From JACVRW01 sp963819635 (GTDB lineage: Bacteria > Actinomycetota > Thermoleophilia > Solirubrobacterales > Thermoleophilaceae), in contig CAWFWX010000003.1 in assembly GCA_963819635.1 (NCBI GenBank), positions 310,001 to 374,000 of the forward strand: a stretch of 64,000 nt of DNA. Direction: 5' to 3'. Both the position numbers and the translations under genes were made by a program. The notes under the pieces are model-generated. The model searched no databases. It was given only the letters and a program-made list of their open reading frames with translations, and had not been told where the DNA came from. Position 1 is the stretch's first letter. Each line of letters starts with the position of its first letter. This document shows, piece after piece, positions 44,424-53,096 of this stretch.

Positions 44424-45020
44424 GTGTCCGCAACCGTCCTCTACATGTCCATGTCGCTCGACGGGTTCATCGCCGGCCCCAATGAGGGACCCGGCAACGG
44501 GCTCGGCGACGGCGGACACCGCCTCCACGAGTGGGCCATGGCCGGTGGCGACGTCGATCTCGAGGCGATATCGGACCAGGGCGGCGTTAACGGCCAGGTG
44601 ATCGACGAGTTCATGTCCACAGGCGCGGTCGTGGCCGGCCGCGGGACCTTCGAGCCGGCTGGCGGCTGGGGCGGCGACCACCACGACGGCGCGCCGATCT
44701 GGGTCTTCAGCCGGCACGAGCCCGGCATCGACGTGAGGCAGTGGCCGCTGGTGACCTATGTGAACGACGTCAGCACCGCGATGTCCGAGGCCAAGCGGGC
44801 CGCCGGCGACAGGAACGTGCTCGTCCACGGCGCCGCGACCGCGCAGCTCGCGCTCGCCATCGGTGTGCTCGACGAGCTCGAGATCCATCTCGTCCCGGTG
44901 CTCTTCGGTCAGGGGCGCCGTCTGTTCGAAGGCCTCCCTGCCGAGCAGATCGAACTGGAGCGCACCCGGGTCCTGGAGGGCGACGGCGTCACCCACATGC
45001 ACTACCGCGTCCAGCGCTGA
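44424..45020 (+). CDS. Dihydrofolate reductase-like (RibD C-terminal) protein
   Basis: 198 aa of the RibD-C/DHFR-fold family: TVLYMSMSLDGFIAGPNEGPG at the N-terminus, then GRGTFEPAGGWGG and the NADPH-binding VLVHGAATAQLALAIGVLDEL. These proteins bind NADPH; true folate or flavin roles are rarely shown. GTG 44424 has AAAGGGAG (44411-44418) at good distance. It diverges from the SnoaL-like gene and ends overlapping the VOC gene by 32 bases on the other strand. Confidence 0.88.
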   Translation: MSATVLYMSMSLDGFIAGPNEGPGNGLGDGGHRLHEWAMAGGDVDLEAISDQGGVNGQVIDEFMSTGAVVAGRGTFEPAGGWGGDHHDGAPIWVFSRHEPGIDVRQWPLVTYVNDVSTAMSEAKRAAGDRNVLVHGAATAQLALAIGVLDELEIHLVPVLFGQGRRLFEGLPAEQIELERTRVLEGDGVTHMHYRVQR

Positions 45021-45372
45021 ACGCCGGCTCCCACGCCGCCTCGACGATGTACCCGTCGGGGTCGCGGCACTTCACGCTGACGTAATCGGGCTCGTCCCAT
45101 TGGTCGACCAGCTCCACACCGTCGGCCGCGAGGCGGTCGCGCAGCGCGAGGACGGCGTCGCGGTCGGGTAGCGCGACGCCGAAGTGCATCCACGACGGCG
45201 GCGAACTCGGCTTGTCGGCTGGGCCGAGCGCGAGCGCAAAGCCCGCGGCGTTGTAGAGCATCAGCACGCCGTCGTCATAGCGGCGCGGCGGGCGCGCACC
45301 GAAGCCGAAGTACCTCTCGTAGAAGCGGCGCGAGCGCTCCTGATCCCGCACGGGGATGGCCAGGTGGTCCAC
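44989..45372 (-). CDS. VOC family (glyoxalase/dioxygenase-like) protein
   Basis: 127 aa, two beta-alpha-beta-beta-beta units. Metal-site candidates are His in MDHLAIPVRD, His in SWMHFGVAL and Glu in GYIVEAAWEP. RRFYERYFGFGA is typical of the family. The substrate is unknown; relatives isomerise, cleave aromatic rings or bind antibiotics. GTG start at 45372. It lies 16 bases downstream of the NHL-protein C-terminal module in the same direction. Confidence 0.88.
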   Translation of the reverse strand: MDHLAIPVRDQERSRRFYERYFGFGARPPRRYDDGVLMLYNAAGFALALGPADKPSSPPSWMHFGVALPDRDAVLALRDRLAADGVELVDQWDEPDYVSVKCRDPDGYIVEAAWEPAFSAGRGSACG

Positions 45373-45388
45373 GACGGGCGTGCCCGAG

Positions 45389-46797
45389 TCAGCGCTTCAG
45401 CTTGACCGTGCGCTTGCCGGTGGTCAGGTTGCCGGCGCCGTCGCGGGCGGCGAGCTTGATGCTCGCTTTGACCTTCTTGCCGCCGCGCAGCGCTCGCTTG
45501 ACCGCCTTCAGGGCCGCCCTCGGCACCGTCAGCTTGAGCGTGGCCTTGGTGCCGGCGGCGACGAAGCGATTCGCAATCGCCTTGAGCCTGTAGACCTTGG
45601 ACGCCCCGGGTACGGCCACGGTGCCCGAGGCCGTCGCGTACAGGTCCTCGGTCGTCGCGCTGACCACCACGCTCACGGTCTTGCCGGCCTTCTGGCTCTT
45701 GCTTGCCACCGAGCGTGAGTCCTAGGCGTCGTCGTGTCGGGCCCGGGGGGCGGTGGCGGCAGGGGGTTCGTCCCGCCCGGCGTCGGCGTGGTGTTCGCGG
45801 GCGGCGCGTAGTTCGTGTCGAAGCGCAGCACCTGCCTCTCGAGGCCGATCAGCACGTCGCCGTCGGGAGTGACCTCGAGCGCGCTGGGCTGGGGGAACGG
45901 GAAGTCGGGGGGAGGGATGGTCCCGGGGAACCCCGTGTAGTGGAGCGTCGAGAGCGTCCCGTCGGGGGCCACGCGGCGCACGCGCTCGGCCTCGATGAAC
46001 ACGAAGCCGCCGTCCGGCGTCGCTTCGACATCGTGGGGGAAGCGCAGGAACGCGTCAGTGGCGGGCCCGCCGTCGCCGTGCCCGGTCCTCTCGCGCCCGG
46101 CGCAGAAGCCGGAAGCTCCAGCCACCACCACCGTGCCGTTGTCGGTGTGGCGCCGGATCCGGCAGTCGTCGGGGCCATTGGTCGCGACGAGGAAGCCGCC
46201 TCCCGGCAACGGGCCGATTCCTTCCGGCTCGTTGAGGCCCTCGAGCGTCGGCGACTGCACCCAGCTGAGCGTGGGGAAGGGGATGAACGTGACGTGCCAG
46301 ACCGTCCCGCCGGACGGGTCGGCGACCCAGTAGCCATCGAGCGCGTGCTCGACGTCGGTCGCGTCGACCTCCTCCATGATCACCGACTCATGCCACGCCA
46401 GGTCGGAGAACACCTCCCATTTCTCAACCGTGTCGTCGCCCACGTCGGCGGCGACGAAATCGTGCCGCTCGAAGGGATCGTTCACAAAGACGCCGGCGCC
46501 GACGACGGCGATCGGGTCGGCGAGCCCCTCGGAGCGGTTCGTGACGATGTTCCCGGACGGGGTGATCCGCCGGATGCGGGCGTCGTCCCCATCCGCGACG
46601 AGGATGCTTCCGCCAAGCGACCAGTCCAGCCCGTCGACACGGTTGAACCTCCCGTCGATCGCGGGTCCGCCGTCGCCGCGCGAGGCGTCGTCCTCGATTT
46701 CTTCCCCGGTGCCGGCGATGACGGGCAGTGGTGCCGGTATCTGCGCCGAAGCGGCCGGCACCAGCAGGAGGAGCAGGACCAGCGCAATCCAGAGCAT
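45389..46797 (-). CDS. Secreted NHL/beta-propeller protein with basic C-terminal module, frameshifted
   Basis: N-terminal signal peptide (MLWIALVLLLLLVPAASAQ) followed by a beta-propeller of NHL-like repeats: GDGGPAIDGRFNRVDGL, ADGDDARIRRITPSG, EGIGPLPGGGFLVATN, GHGDGGPATDAFLRFPHDV, PSALEVTPDGDVLIGL. A Pro-rich linker ends the first frame at 45673. The C-terminal module (SKSQKAGKTVSVVVSATTED to RDGAGNLTTGKRTVKLKR, 45389-45715) is in another frame; two one-base changes near 45722 and 45703 would join them through PRLTLGGK. It would be an extracellular or wall-bound protein. AGAAGGG lies before the ATG. Confidence 0.75.
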
Positions 46798-46848
46798 GAA
46801 CGACCCTTCTGAGGTCCGGCGGGCGGGGGAGGGCGTTGCTAAATGACC

Positions 46849-48123
46849 CTACATCGGTTCGATCGAGCGGGCCAGCAGCTCCATGGGGTGGAGCACCGGC
46901 AGCGGCCGGCCCAGGCGCTCTGCGTGCGCGCTGATCTGGAGCGCGCAGCCCGGGTTGCCCGCGACGACCGCCTCGGCGCCGGTGTCGAGCAGGTTGCGTG
47001 CCTTGCGCTCGCCCAGGTCGGCCGCGGGCTCCGGCTGGATCAGGTTGTAGATCCCCGCCGAGCCGCAGCAGAGCTCCCACTCGTCGGGCTCGAGGAGCTC
47101 GACCCCCGGGATGCCGCGAAGCAGCTCGCGCGGCTGCTGCCGCACTCCCTGCGCGTGTGCCAGGTGGCAGGCGTCGTGGTAGGCCACCTTGAGCTCCACG
47201 CGGCCGCGCTCGGCGCGCGGCCCGGCCTCGGCGAGGAACTCGGACACGTCGCGCACGCGCTCCGCGAACGCCGCCGCGCGCTCGGCCCAGTCGGGCTCGT
47301 CGCGCAGCACGTGCCCGTAGTCGCGCATGGCCGAGCCGCAGCCCGCGGCGTTCACGAGCACCGTGTCGTAGCCGCCGAGCGCCTCGATCGTCGCCTTTGC
47401 CAGCTTCCGCGCCTCGACGTCCTCACCCGCGTGCAGGGGGAGCGCGCCGCAGCAGCGCGGCAGCCTCGGCATGTGGACCTCGAAGCCCTCGGCCGCCAGC
47501 ACGCGCGCGGTCGCCTCGTTCACCTGGGCGAAGAAGACCCGCTGGACGCAGCCCTGGAGGAGCGCGACCGTCCCGCGCCGCTCGCCGCGCGCCTCGAAGC
47601 GCTCCGGCAGCCGCGTGAGCGACCGCCGCAGCGAGGCATCGGGCGTCATGGACGTGATCGCGGCGAGGCGCGGAGCGAGCCGCCGCACGCGCGGGCGGCG
47701 CGCCAGCCGGGGCAGCCCGAGGCGCTGTGCCGCGGCCGCCGCCGGTGCGAGCGCGCGCAGCCGGCCCGGGCGCGTGAACAGCTCGAAGATCAGCCGGCGG
47801 TGCGCGCGCTCGAGCGGCGGCCTGTCGAAGTTCCGCTCGATCTGCGGCCGCGCGTCCTCGATCAGCTTGTCGTACTGGACGCCGGAGGGGCAGGCGGTTA
47901 CGCACGCCATGCAGCCCAGGCAGCGGTCGAGGTGCTCGACCATGGGCGCCGAGATCTCCTCGTGGCCCTCCTTCATGAGGACGATCCGGCCGCGCGGTGA
48001 GTCCATCTCCTCGCCCCAGAGCACGTAGGTCGGGCAGGTGGGGAGGCAGAAGCCGCAGTGCACGCAGTCCGCGATCAGGTCGGGCTCCGGGGCGCGCGTA
48101 GCGTCGTAGCCGCTCACACGCAC
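46849..48123 (-). CDS. glcF: Glycolate oxidase iron-sulfur subunit
   Basis: Electron-transfer subunit of the glycolate dehydrogenase complex GlcDEF. 424 aa. Two [4Fe-4S] motifs: CVHCGFCLPTCPTYVLWG and CLGCMACVTACPSGVQYD. Two CCG domains follow (LPRCCGALPLHAGE and ELCCGSAGIYNL), as in GlcF and heterodisulfide reductase-type subunits. GTG start; its first codons overlap the end of glcE by 10 bases. It is the last gene of the lldP-glcD-glcE-glcF operon. Confidence 0.95.
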   Translation of the reverse strand: MRVSGYDATRAPEPDLIADCVHCGFCLPTCPTYVLWGEEMDSPRGRIVLMKEGHEEISAPMVEHLDRCLGCMACVTACPSGVQYDKLIEDARPQIERNFDRPPLERAHRRLIFELFTRPGRLRALAPAAAAAQRLGLPRLARRPRVRRLAPRLAAITSMTPDASLRRSLTRLPERFEARGERRGTVALLQGCVQRVFFAQVNEATARVLAAEGFEVHMPRLPRCCGALPLHAGEDVEARKLAKATIEALGGYDTVLVNAAGCGSAMRDYGHVLRDEPDWAERAAAFAERVRDVSEFLAEAGPRAERGRVELKVAYHDACHLAHAQGVRQQPRELLRGIPGVELLEPDEWELCCGSAGIYNLIQPEPAADLGERKARNLLDTGAEAVVAGNPGCALQISAHAERLGRPLPVLHPMELLARSIEPM

Positions 48124-49205
48124 ACCCCCGCCGGGTCGAAGCGCTCCTTCACGCGCTGCATGAGCGCGCGCGTGGCGGGCTCCATCGGGGCGATGGGGTC
48201 GACGTCCAGGTCGGCGGGCCGGTCGAGCACGGCGGCGATGAAGTCGCGTCGCAGCCGCTCGACCGCCGCCACCGACGGCTCGTCGATCCGAACCCAGGAC
48301 AGCCCGAGCGCGGCGCGGCCCACCAGTATCCCGCCGAGCTCCTCGGCCGCGCGGAACAGCTCGGGCAGTCGCGTCGGCAGGCTCGAGACCTTCACGACGA
48401 GCGGGCCGCGCTGCGCGGAGCGCTGCTCCTCCCAGAGCGCCTCGTCGTCGTCCGCGATCTCGGTCGAGAGGCCCTCGCCGCGCAGCAGGCGCTCGGCCGC
48501 CTCGGCCTGCGCGCGCGGCGCCACGCCGGCGAAGCGCACGAGCACGCGGCCGCGGCCGTGATCCCAGCGGACGTCGAGGCCGTGGTGCTCCAGCGGCGAG
48601 CCGCCGATCGCGGCGGCGCCGCGCGCGAGCTCGTCCGGGTCGCCGCTCTCCCCGAGCGCCGTGGCGTTGTCGGGCGCGATCGGGTGGAGCCGGACGGACA
48701 CCTCGACGATCGCGCCGAGTGTCCCGAACGAGCCGCTGAACAGCTTTGCGATGTCGTAGCCGGCCACGTTCTTGATCACCTTGCCGCCGCTCTTGGCGAG
48801 CGTGCCGTCCGACAGGGCCACGCGCATGCCGACCAGTAGGTCGCGCGGGCCGCCGTAGCGGCCGCGCAGCGGGCCGGTGTCGCCGCTCGCCACGACGCCG
48901 CCGATCGTGGCCCCGCCATCCGGAGGATCCAGCGCCAGTCGCTGGCCCTTGTCCGCGAACAGGCGCTGCGCCTCAGCCAGCGGTACGCCCGCCTCGAGCA
49001 CCGCAGTGAGGTCGCCCGCGTTGTGCTCCACGATCTCGGTGAGTCCGGCCGTGGAGAGCTCGATCGCATCCGGTGGCGCCGCCGGCGGCCAGCCGAGCTT
49101 CGTGCCGCTTCCGCGGAAGCGCACCGGTGTGCCGGCCTCCGTCGCGGCGGCCAGCGCCGACGCAAGCTCCTCGCGCGTGGTCGGCGCCCGCGTGGCCACA
49201 GACAT
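48114..49205 (-). CDS. glcE: Glycolate oxidase FAD-binding subunit
   Basis: Smaller FAD-binding subunit; 363 aa. PCMH-type FAD domain: PVRFRGSGTKLGWPP, then TIGGVVASGDTGPLRGRYG and VKNVAGYDIAKLFSGSFGTLG. I chose ATG 49205 because it overlaps the glcD stop (TGATG) and fits the family start; the frame is open upstream to 49274. It works with GlcD and GlcF in oxidising glycolate to glyoxylate at the membrane. Confidence 0.93.
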   Translation of the reverse strand: MSVATRAPTTREELASALAAATEAGTPVRFRGSGTKLGWPPAAPPDAIELSTAGLTEIVEHNAGDLTAVLEAGVPLAEAQRLFADKGQRLALDPPDGGATIGGVVASGDTGPLRGRYGGPRDLLVGMRVALSDGTLAKSGGKVIKNVAGYDIAKLFSGSFGTLGAIVEVSVRLHPIAPDNATALGESGDPDELARGAAAIGGSPLEHHGLDVRWDHGRGRVLVRFAGVAPRAQAEAAERLLRGEGLSTEIADDDEALWEEQRSAQRGPLVVKVSSLPTRLPELFRAAEELGGILVGRAALGLSWVRIDEPSVAAVERLRRDFIAAVLDRPADLDVDPIAPMEPATRALMQRVKERFDPAGVCV

Positions 49206-50650
49206 CAGAACCGCTCCGCCAGGCCAGCCTGCTCGAGCGGATGGCGGCGGTACGGCCCCGGCACCTCGCCGCACAGCCGCGGCGTCGGCATCACCTTGCC
49301 GGGGTTGGCGCGGCCGTCGGGGTCGAAGGCGCAGCGGAGGCGCTGGAACGTCGCCAGGTCGGGCTCGTCGAACATCGACGGCATGTAGCGCTTCTTGTCG
49401 ACGCCCACGCCGTGCTCGCCCGTGATCGAGCCGCCGGCGTCGACGCAGACCTTCACGATCAGCCCCGCCAGCTCCTCGGCCCGCTCGGCCTCCCCCGGCC
49501 TCGCGCCGTCGTAGCAGACGAGCGGGTGCAGGTTGCCGTCGCCCGCGTGGAAGACGTTGGCCACCTGGAGCTCATGCTCGGCGGCCAGCTCATCGATCTT
49601 GCCCAGCACCTCGGCGAGCTGGGTGCGCGGGATGACGCTGTCCTGCACGTAGTAGTTCGGCGCTATGCGCCCCATCGCCGCGAAGGCGGCCTTGCGCGCG
49701 CGCCAGATCAGCTCGCGCTCCTCCTCGTCCTGCGCGACGCGCACGCTGTCGGCGTCGCGGCAGAGCTCCTTCACGTGCTCGAAGCGAGCCTCGCACTCGG
49801 CCTCAGAGCCGTCGAGCTCCACGACGAGCGCGGCGCCGGCGTCGACGGGGTAGCCGGCGTTCGTGGCGCCCTCGGCAGCGCGGATCGAGAGGTTGTCCAT
49901 CATCTCGATCGCGCCCGGGACGATGCCCTCGGCCACGATCTCCGAGACCACCTCGCCGGCCTGCACGGTCGAGCCGAAGAAGGCGACCAGCGTCCTGACA
50001 GCCTCGGGCTTCGGGATCACCCGCAGCCAGATCCGCGTCGCGATCCCGAGCGTGCCCTCCGACCCCACGAACGCGCCCACCAGGTCGTAGCCCGGGTGGT
50101 CGAGCTCGGGGCCGCCGAGGGTGACCTCCGTCCCGTCCGGCAGCACGACCTCGAGCCCGCTCACGTAGTTCGTCGTGAACCCGTACTTGAAGCAGTGCGC
50201 ACCGCCGGAGTTCTCCGCCACGTTGCCGCCGATCGTGCAGACGATCTGGCTCGACGGGTCGGGCGGGAAGAAGTGGGTCGGCGCCACGGCCTGTGAGACG
50301 GCGATGTTCGTGACGCCCGGCTCCACGAGCACGCGTCCGTTCGGGATGTCCACCTCGAGGATGCGCCGCAGCCGCGAGAGCGCGATCAGGATGCCCTCCT
50401 CGACCGGGAGCGCGCCGCCGGAGAGGCCGGACCCGGCGCCGCGCGCCACCCACGGCGCCTCCGCCTCGTGGCATGCGCGCACGACGGCCGCGACCTCCTC
50501 CGCGGAGCCCGGCAGCACCACGGCGACCGGAGTCACCGCGTACTGCAGCAGCCCGTCGGAGGCATACGTGGCGAGCTGCCGCTCGTGTGTGACGAGGTGC
50601 TCGCTCCCGACGATGCCTCTCAGCGTGTCGAGGAGCGAGCCGTTCGTCAC
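49205..50650 (-). CDS. glcD: Glycolate oxidase subunit GlcD (FAD-linked)
   Basis: Catalytic FAD subunit that oxidises glycolate (or D-lactate); 481 aa. The FAD-binding PCMH domain has PWVARGAGSGLSGGALPVEEG and CTIGGNVAENSGGAHCFKYG; GSEGTLGIATRIWLR and the C-terminal VFHAGDGNLHP and GEHGVGVDKKRYM are typical. I chose GTG 50650, which overlaps the lldP stop (GTGA) and starts VTNGSLLDTLRGIVG; the frame continues upstream inside lldP. D-lactate dehydrogenase is the main alternative, but glcE and glcF alongside favour glycolate. Confidence 0.94.
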   Translation of the reverse strand: MTNGSLLDTLRGIVGSEHLVTHERQLATYASDGLLQYAVTPVAVVLPGSAEEVAAVVRACHEAEAPWVARGAGSGLSGGALPVEEGILIALSRLRRILEVDIPNGRVLVEPGVTNIAVSQAVAPTHFFPPDPSSQIVCTIGGNVAENSGGAHCFKYGFTTNYVSGLEVVLPDGTEVTLGGPELDHPGYDLVGAFVGSEGTLGIATRIWLRVIPKPEAVRTLVAFFGSTVQAGEVVSEIVAEGIVPGAIEMMDNLSIRAAEGATNAGYPVDAGAALVVELDGSEAECEARFEHVKELCRDADSVRVAQDEEERELIWRARKAAFAAMGRIAPNYYVQDSVIPRTQLAEVLGKIDELAAEHELQVANVFHAGDGNLHPLVCYDGARPGEAERAEELAGLIVKVCVDAGGSITGEHGVGVDKKRYMPSMFDEPDLATFQRLRCAFDPDGRANPGKVMPTPRLCGEVPGPYRRHPLEQAGLAERF

Positions 50651-52329
50651 TTCACAACCATCCAGTCGAGCACCGCCGTCGATTGCAGGTAGACGATCGC
50701 GCACATAAGGAGCATCAGGACGAGACTCCACCCGAGCACCTTACGGAACAGGTCGCCCTCCTGACCGGCCATGCCGACCGCAGCCGCACCGATGGCGAGG
50801 TTCTGCGGCGAGATCATCTTGCCCAGCACGCCGCCGGAGCTGTTCGCCGCGGCGAGCAGCGTGGGGGAGAGGCCCGCGTCGGTCGCGGCGGTCACCTGAA
50901 GCCCCCCGAACAGCGCGTTCGAGGAGGTGTCCGAGCCGGTCACCGCCACGCCCAGCCATCCGATCATGGCCGACAGGAACGCGAAGAACGAGCCCGCGCC
51001 AGCCGCCCAGAGGCCGAGCGTGATCGTGAGCCCGGCCTGGTTCATCACGTACGCCAGCGCCAGCACCGAGGCGACCGTGACGATCGCCCACTTGAGCTGG
51101 TCGACCGTCTTCCCGAGCACACGCACCGAGCGCCCCGGCGTGAGCCCGATCACGACCATCGTGATGAGACCGGCGATCAGCATCAGCGTGCCGGTGGCCG
51201 GCAGCCAGTTGAAGTTGAACGTCAGGCTGCTGAGCGCCTCTCCGTCCGGATTGCGAACGTCGAGACCCGGCCACTGGAACGTGGTGGTCCACGGTGACTC
51301 CGCCAGCCAGTCCTTCACCGCCGGTATCTGCGCGATCGAGAAGACGGCGATGATGATCATGTACGGCGAGTACGCGCGGACGACGTCCGCAGCCGGGTCC
51401 TTGCGAGTGTCGTCCCGGCGCTGCACCTCGCGCTCCAGCACGGCGTCGTGCACCGAGCCGCCCGCAACCGCCGGCCGCGCGAAACGGCCCTCTGCGACCT
51501 CTGCGCGCAGCGGCTCGCCCGGCGACCAGATGCGCAGGAAGGCGACGATCGAGGCCGTGGCGAGCAGCGAGGCCACGATGTCCGTGAGCTCGACCGAGAT
51601 GTAGTTGGAGCAGGCGAACTGGCCGAGCGCGAACGTGAGGCCGGCGACTACGGCAATGGGCCAGGTCTGCTTGATGCCGCGGCGCCCGTCGACCATGCCG
51701 ATCAGGATCAGCGGCACGATGAGGGCGAGGAACGGGGTCTGGCGGCCGACCATGGCGCCGAGGTCGCCCTTGTCGAGGCTCGTGATCTCGGACAGCGTGA
51801 TGATCGGCGTGGCGATCGCGCCGAAGGCGACCGGCGCGGTGTTCGCGACGAGCGCGATCGAGGCAGCCTTGATCGGCTTGAAGCCGACGGCGATCATCAT
51901 CACCGCGGTGATCGCCACAGGGGTGCCGAAGCCGGCGAGCGCCTCCAGCAGAGCGCCGAAGCAGAAGGCAATGATCACGGCCTGGATGCGCTGGTCCTCA
52001 GAGATCCGGCCGAAGGATCTGCGCAGCACCGCGAAATGGCCCGTCTCGACGGTCATGTTGTAGACCCAGATGGCCATCACGACGATCCACATGATCGGGA
52101 AGAGGCCGAACGCGGCACCCTCCAGTGCCGACAGGCCCGTCTGGTCGACCGGCATGCCGTAGACGATCATCGCCACCGCCATCGCGATGCCCAGTGCGAT
52201 CAGGGCCGCCCACTGAGCCTTCATCTTCAGGCCGCCGAGCAGCACGAACAGCGCCAGGATGGGCAGAACCGCGAAGATCGCGGTCAGGCCCAGTGAATCC
52301 GAGACCGGGTTGAAGTCCTGCGTGTACAC
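50647..52329 (-). CDS. lldP: L-lactate permease family transporter
   Basis: Secondary transporter for lactate and glycolate, 560 aa with about 13 helices. Family blocks: FCFGALLEALAGFGTPVAIT, NTAPVAFGAIATPI and SAMIGWLGVAVTGSDTSSNALFGGLQ. A long hydrophilic loop (about residues 285-325) lies between the halves. GTG 52329. It shares a 71-base divergent promoter region with lutA and heads the glc genes, so import and oxidation are linked. Confidence 0.95.
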   Translation of the reverse strand: MYTQDFNPVSDSLGLTAIFAVLPILALFVLLGGLKMKAQWAALIALGIAMAVAMIVYGMPVDQTGLSALEGAAFGLFPIMWIVVMAIWVYNMTVETGHFAVLRRSFGRISEDQRIQAVIIAFCFGALLEALAGFGTPVAITAVMMIAVGFKPIKAASIALVANTAPVAFGAIATPIITLSEITSLDKGDLGAMVGRQTPFLALIVPLILIGMVDGRRGIKQTWPIAVVAGLTFALGQFACSNYISVELTDIVASLLATASIVAFLRIWSPGEPLRAEVAEGRFARPAVAGGSVHDAVLEREVQRRDDTRKDPAADVVRAYSPYMIIIAVFSIAQIPAVKDWLAESPWTTTFQWPGLDVRNPDGEALSSLTFNFNWLPATGTLMLIAGLITMVVIGLTPGRSVRVLGKTVDQLKWAIVTVASVLALAYVMNQAGLTITLGLWAAGAGSFFAFLSAMIGWLGVAVTGSDTSSNALFGGLQVTAATDAGLSPTLLAAANSSGGVLGKMISPQNLAIGAAAVGMAGQEGDLFRKVLGWSLVLMLLMCAIVYLQSTAVLDWMVVK

Positions 52330-52400
52330 CGAGTGCCTCCCTCGTTGCTTCTGCTGCGTGTTGGCTTGCCCGACGCCCGCATCGGGGAAACTCCAGATCC
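52330..52400. promoter_or_regulatory. Divergent promoter region lldP / lutA
   Basis: 71 bases between opposite start codons. It must hold both promoters unless longer leaders start inside the genes. I see GCGT/ACGC ends around 52355-52375 but no clear operator or -10/-35 pair. Coregulation by a lactate or glycolate sensor would be expected; no regulator gene lies in the cluster. Confidence 0.4.
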
Positions 52401-53096
52401 GTGCGCGTCGGCCTCTTTGTCACCTGTCTGGGCGACACGCTGTTTCCCTCCACCGGGCGGGCGGTCGTGCGCCTGCTGGAGCGGCTCGGCCATGAGGTGG
52501 AGTTCCCCGAGGAGCAGACCTGCTGCGGCCAGATGCACCTGAACAGCGGGTTTGCGGACGAGGGGGTCGCGCTCGCGCGACGGTTGGCCGGCGTGTTCGA
52601 CGGCTATGAGGCGGTTGTGACGCCGTCAGCCTCATGCGCCGGGATGATCCGCGAGCAGCTCGGCACCGACGGGCCGCGCGTATACGAGCTGTCCGAGTTC
52701 CTCGTCGACGTGCTCGGGGTCGACGACGTGGGCGCGTACTACCCCCACCGCGTGACCTATCACCCGACCTGCCACTCGGTGCGCTCGCTTCGGGTCGGCG
52801 AGGGGCCGCGCCGCCTGCTCTCGGCGGTTCGGGGGATCGATCTGGTCGACCTGCCCGACGCGCTCGAGTGCTGCGGCTTCGGGGGGACCTTTGCCGTGAA
52901 GAACGCGGACGTGTCGACGGCGATGCTGAGCGACAAGGTCCGCAACGTGCTGGACACGCGCGCCGAGGTCCTCTGCGCGGTCGACTCCTCGTGCCTCATG
53001 CACATCGGGGGCGGCCTGTCGCGCGGGCGAACCGGGCTCCGGACCGTGCACCTGGCCGAGATCCTCGCCTCGACCGAGGAGGAGCCGTGGCGGTGA
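52401..53096 (+). CDS. lutA: Lactate utilization protein A (Fe-S/CCG protein)
   Basis: Subunit of the LutABC L-lactate oxidation complex; 231 aa. Two CCG domains bind an iron-sulfur centre: TCCGQMHLNSGF and ECCGFGGTFAVK, with THE partner Cys in TYHPTCHSVR and VDSSCLMHIGG. GTG start MRVGLFVTCLGDTLFP is the family N-terminus. It overlaps lutBC by 10 bases. Takes electrons from lactate to the respiratory chain together with LutB and LutC. Confidence 0.95.
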   Translation: MRVGLFVTCLGDTLFPSTGRAVVRLLERLGHEVEFPEEQTCCGQMHLNSGFADEGVALARRLAGVFDGYEAVVTPSASCAGMIREQLGTDGPRVYELSEFLVDVLGVDDVGAYYPHRVTYHPTCHSVRSLRVGEGPRRLLSAVRGIDLVDLPDALECCGFGGTFAVKNADVSTAMLSDKVRNVLDTRAEVLCAVDSSCLMHIGGGLSRGRTGLRTVHLAEILASTEEEPWR

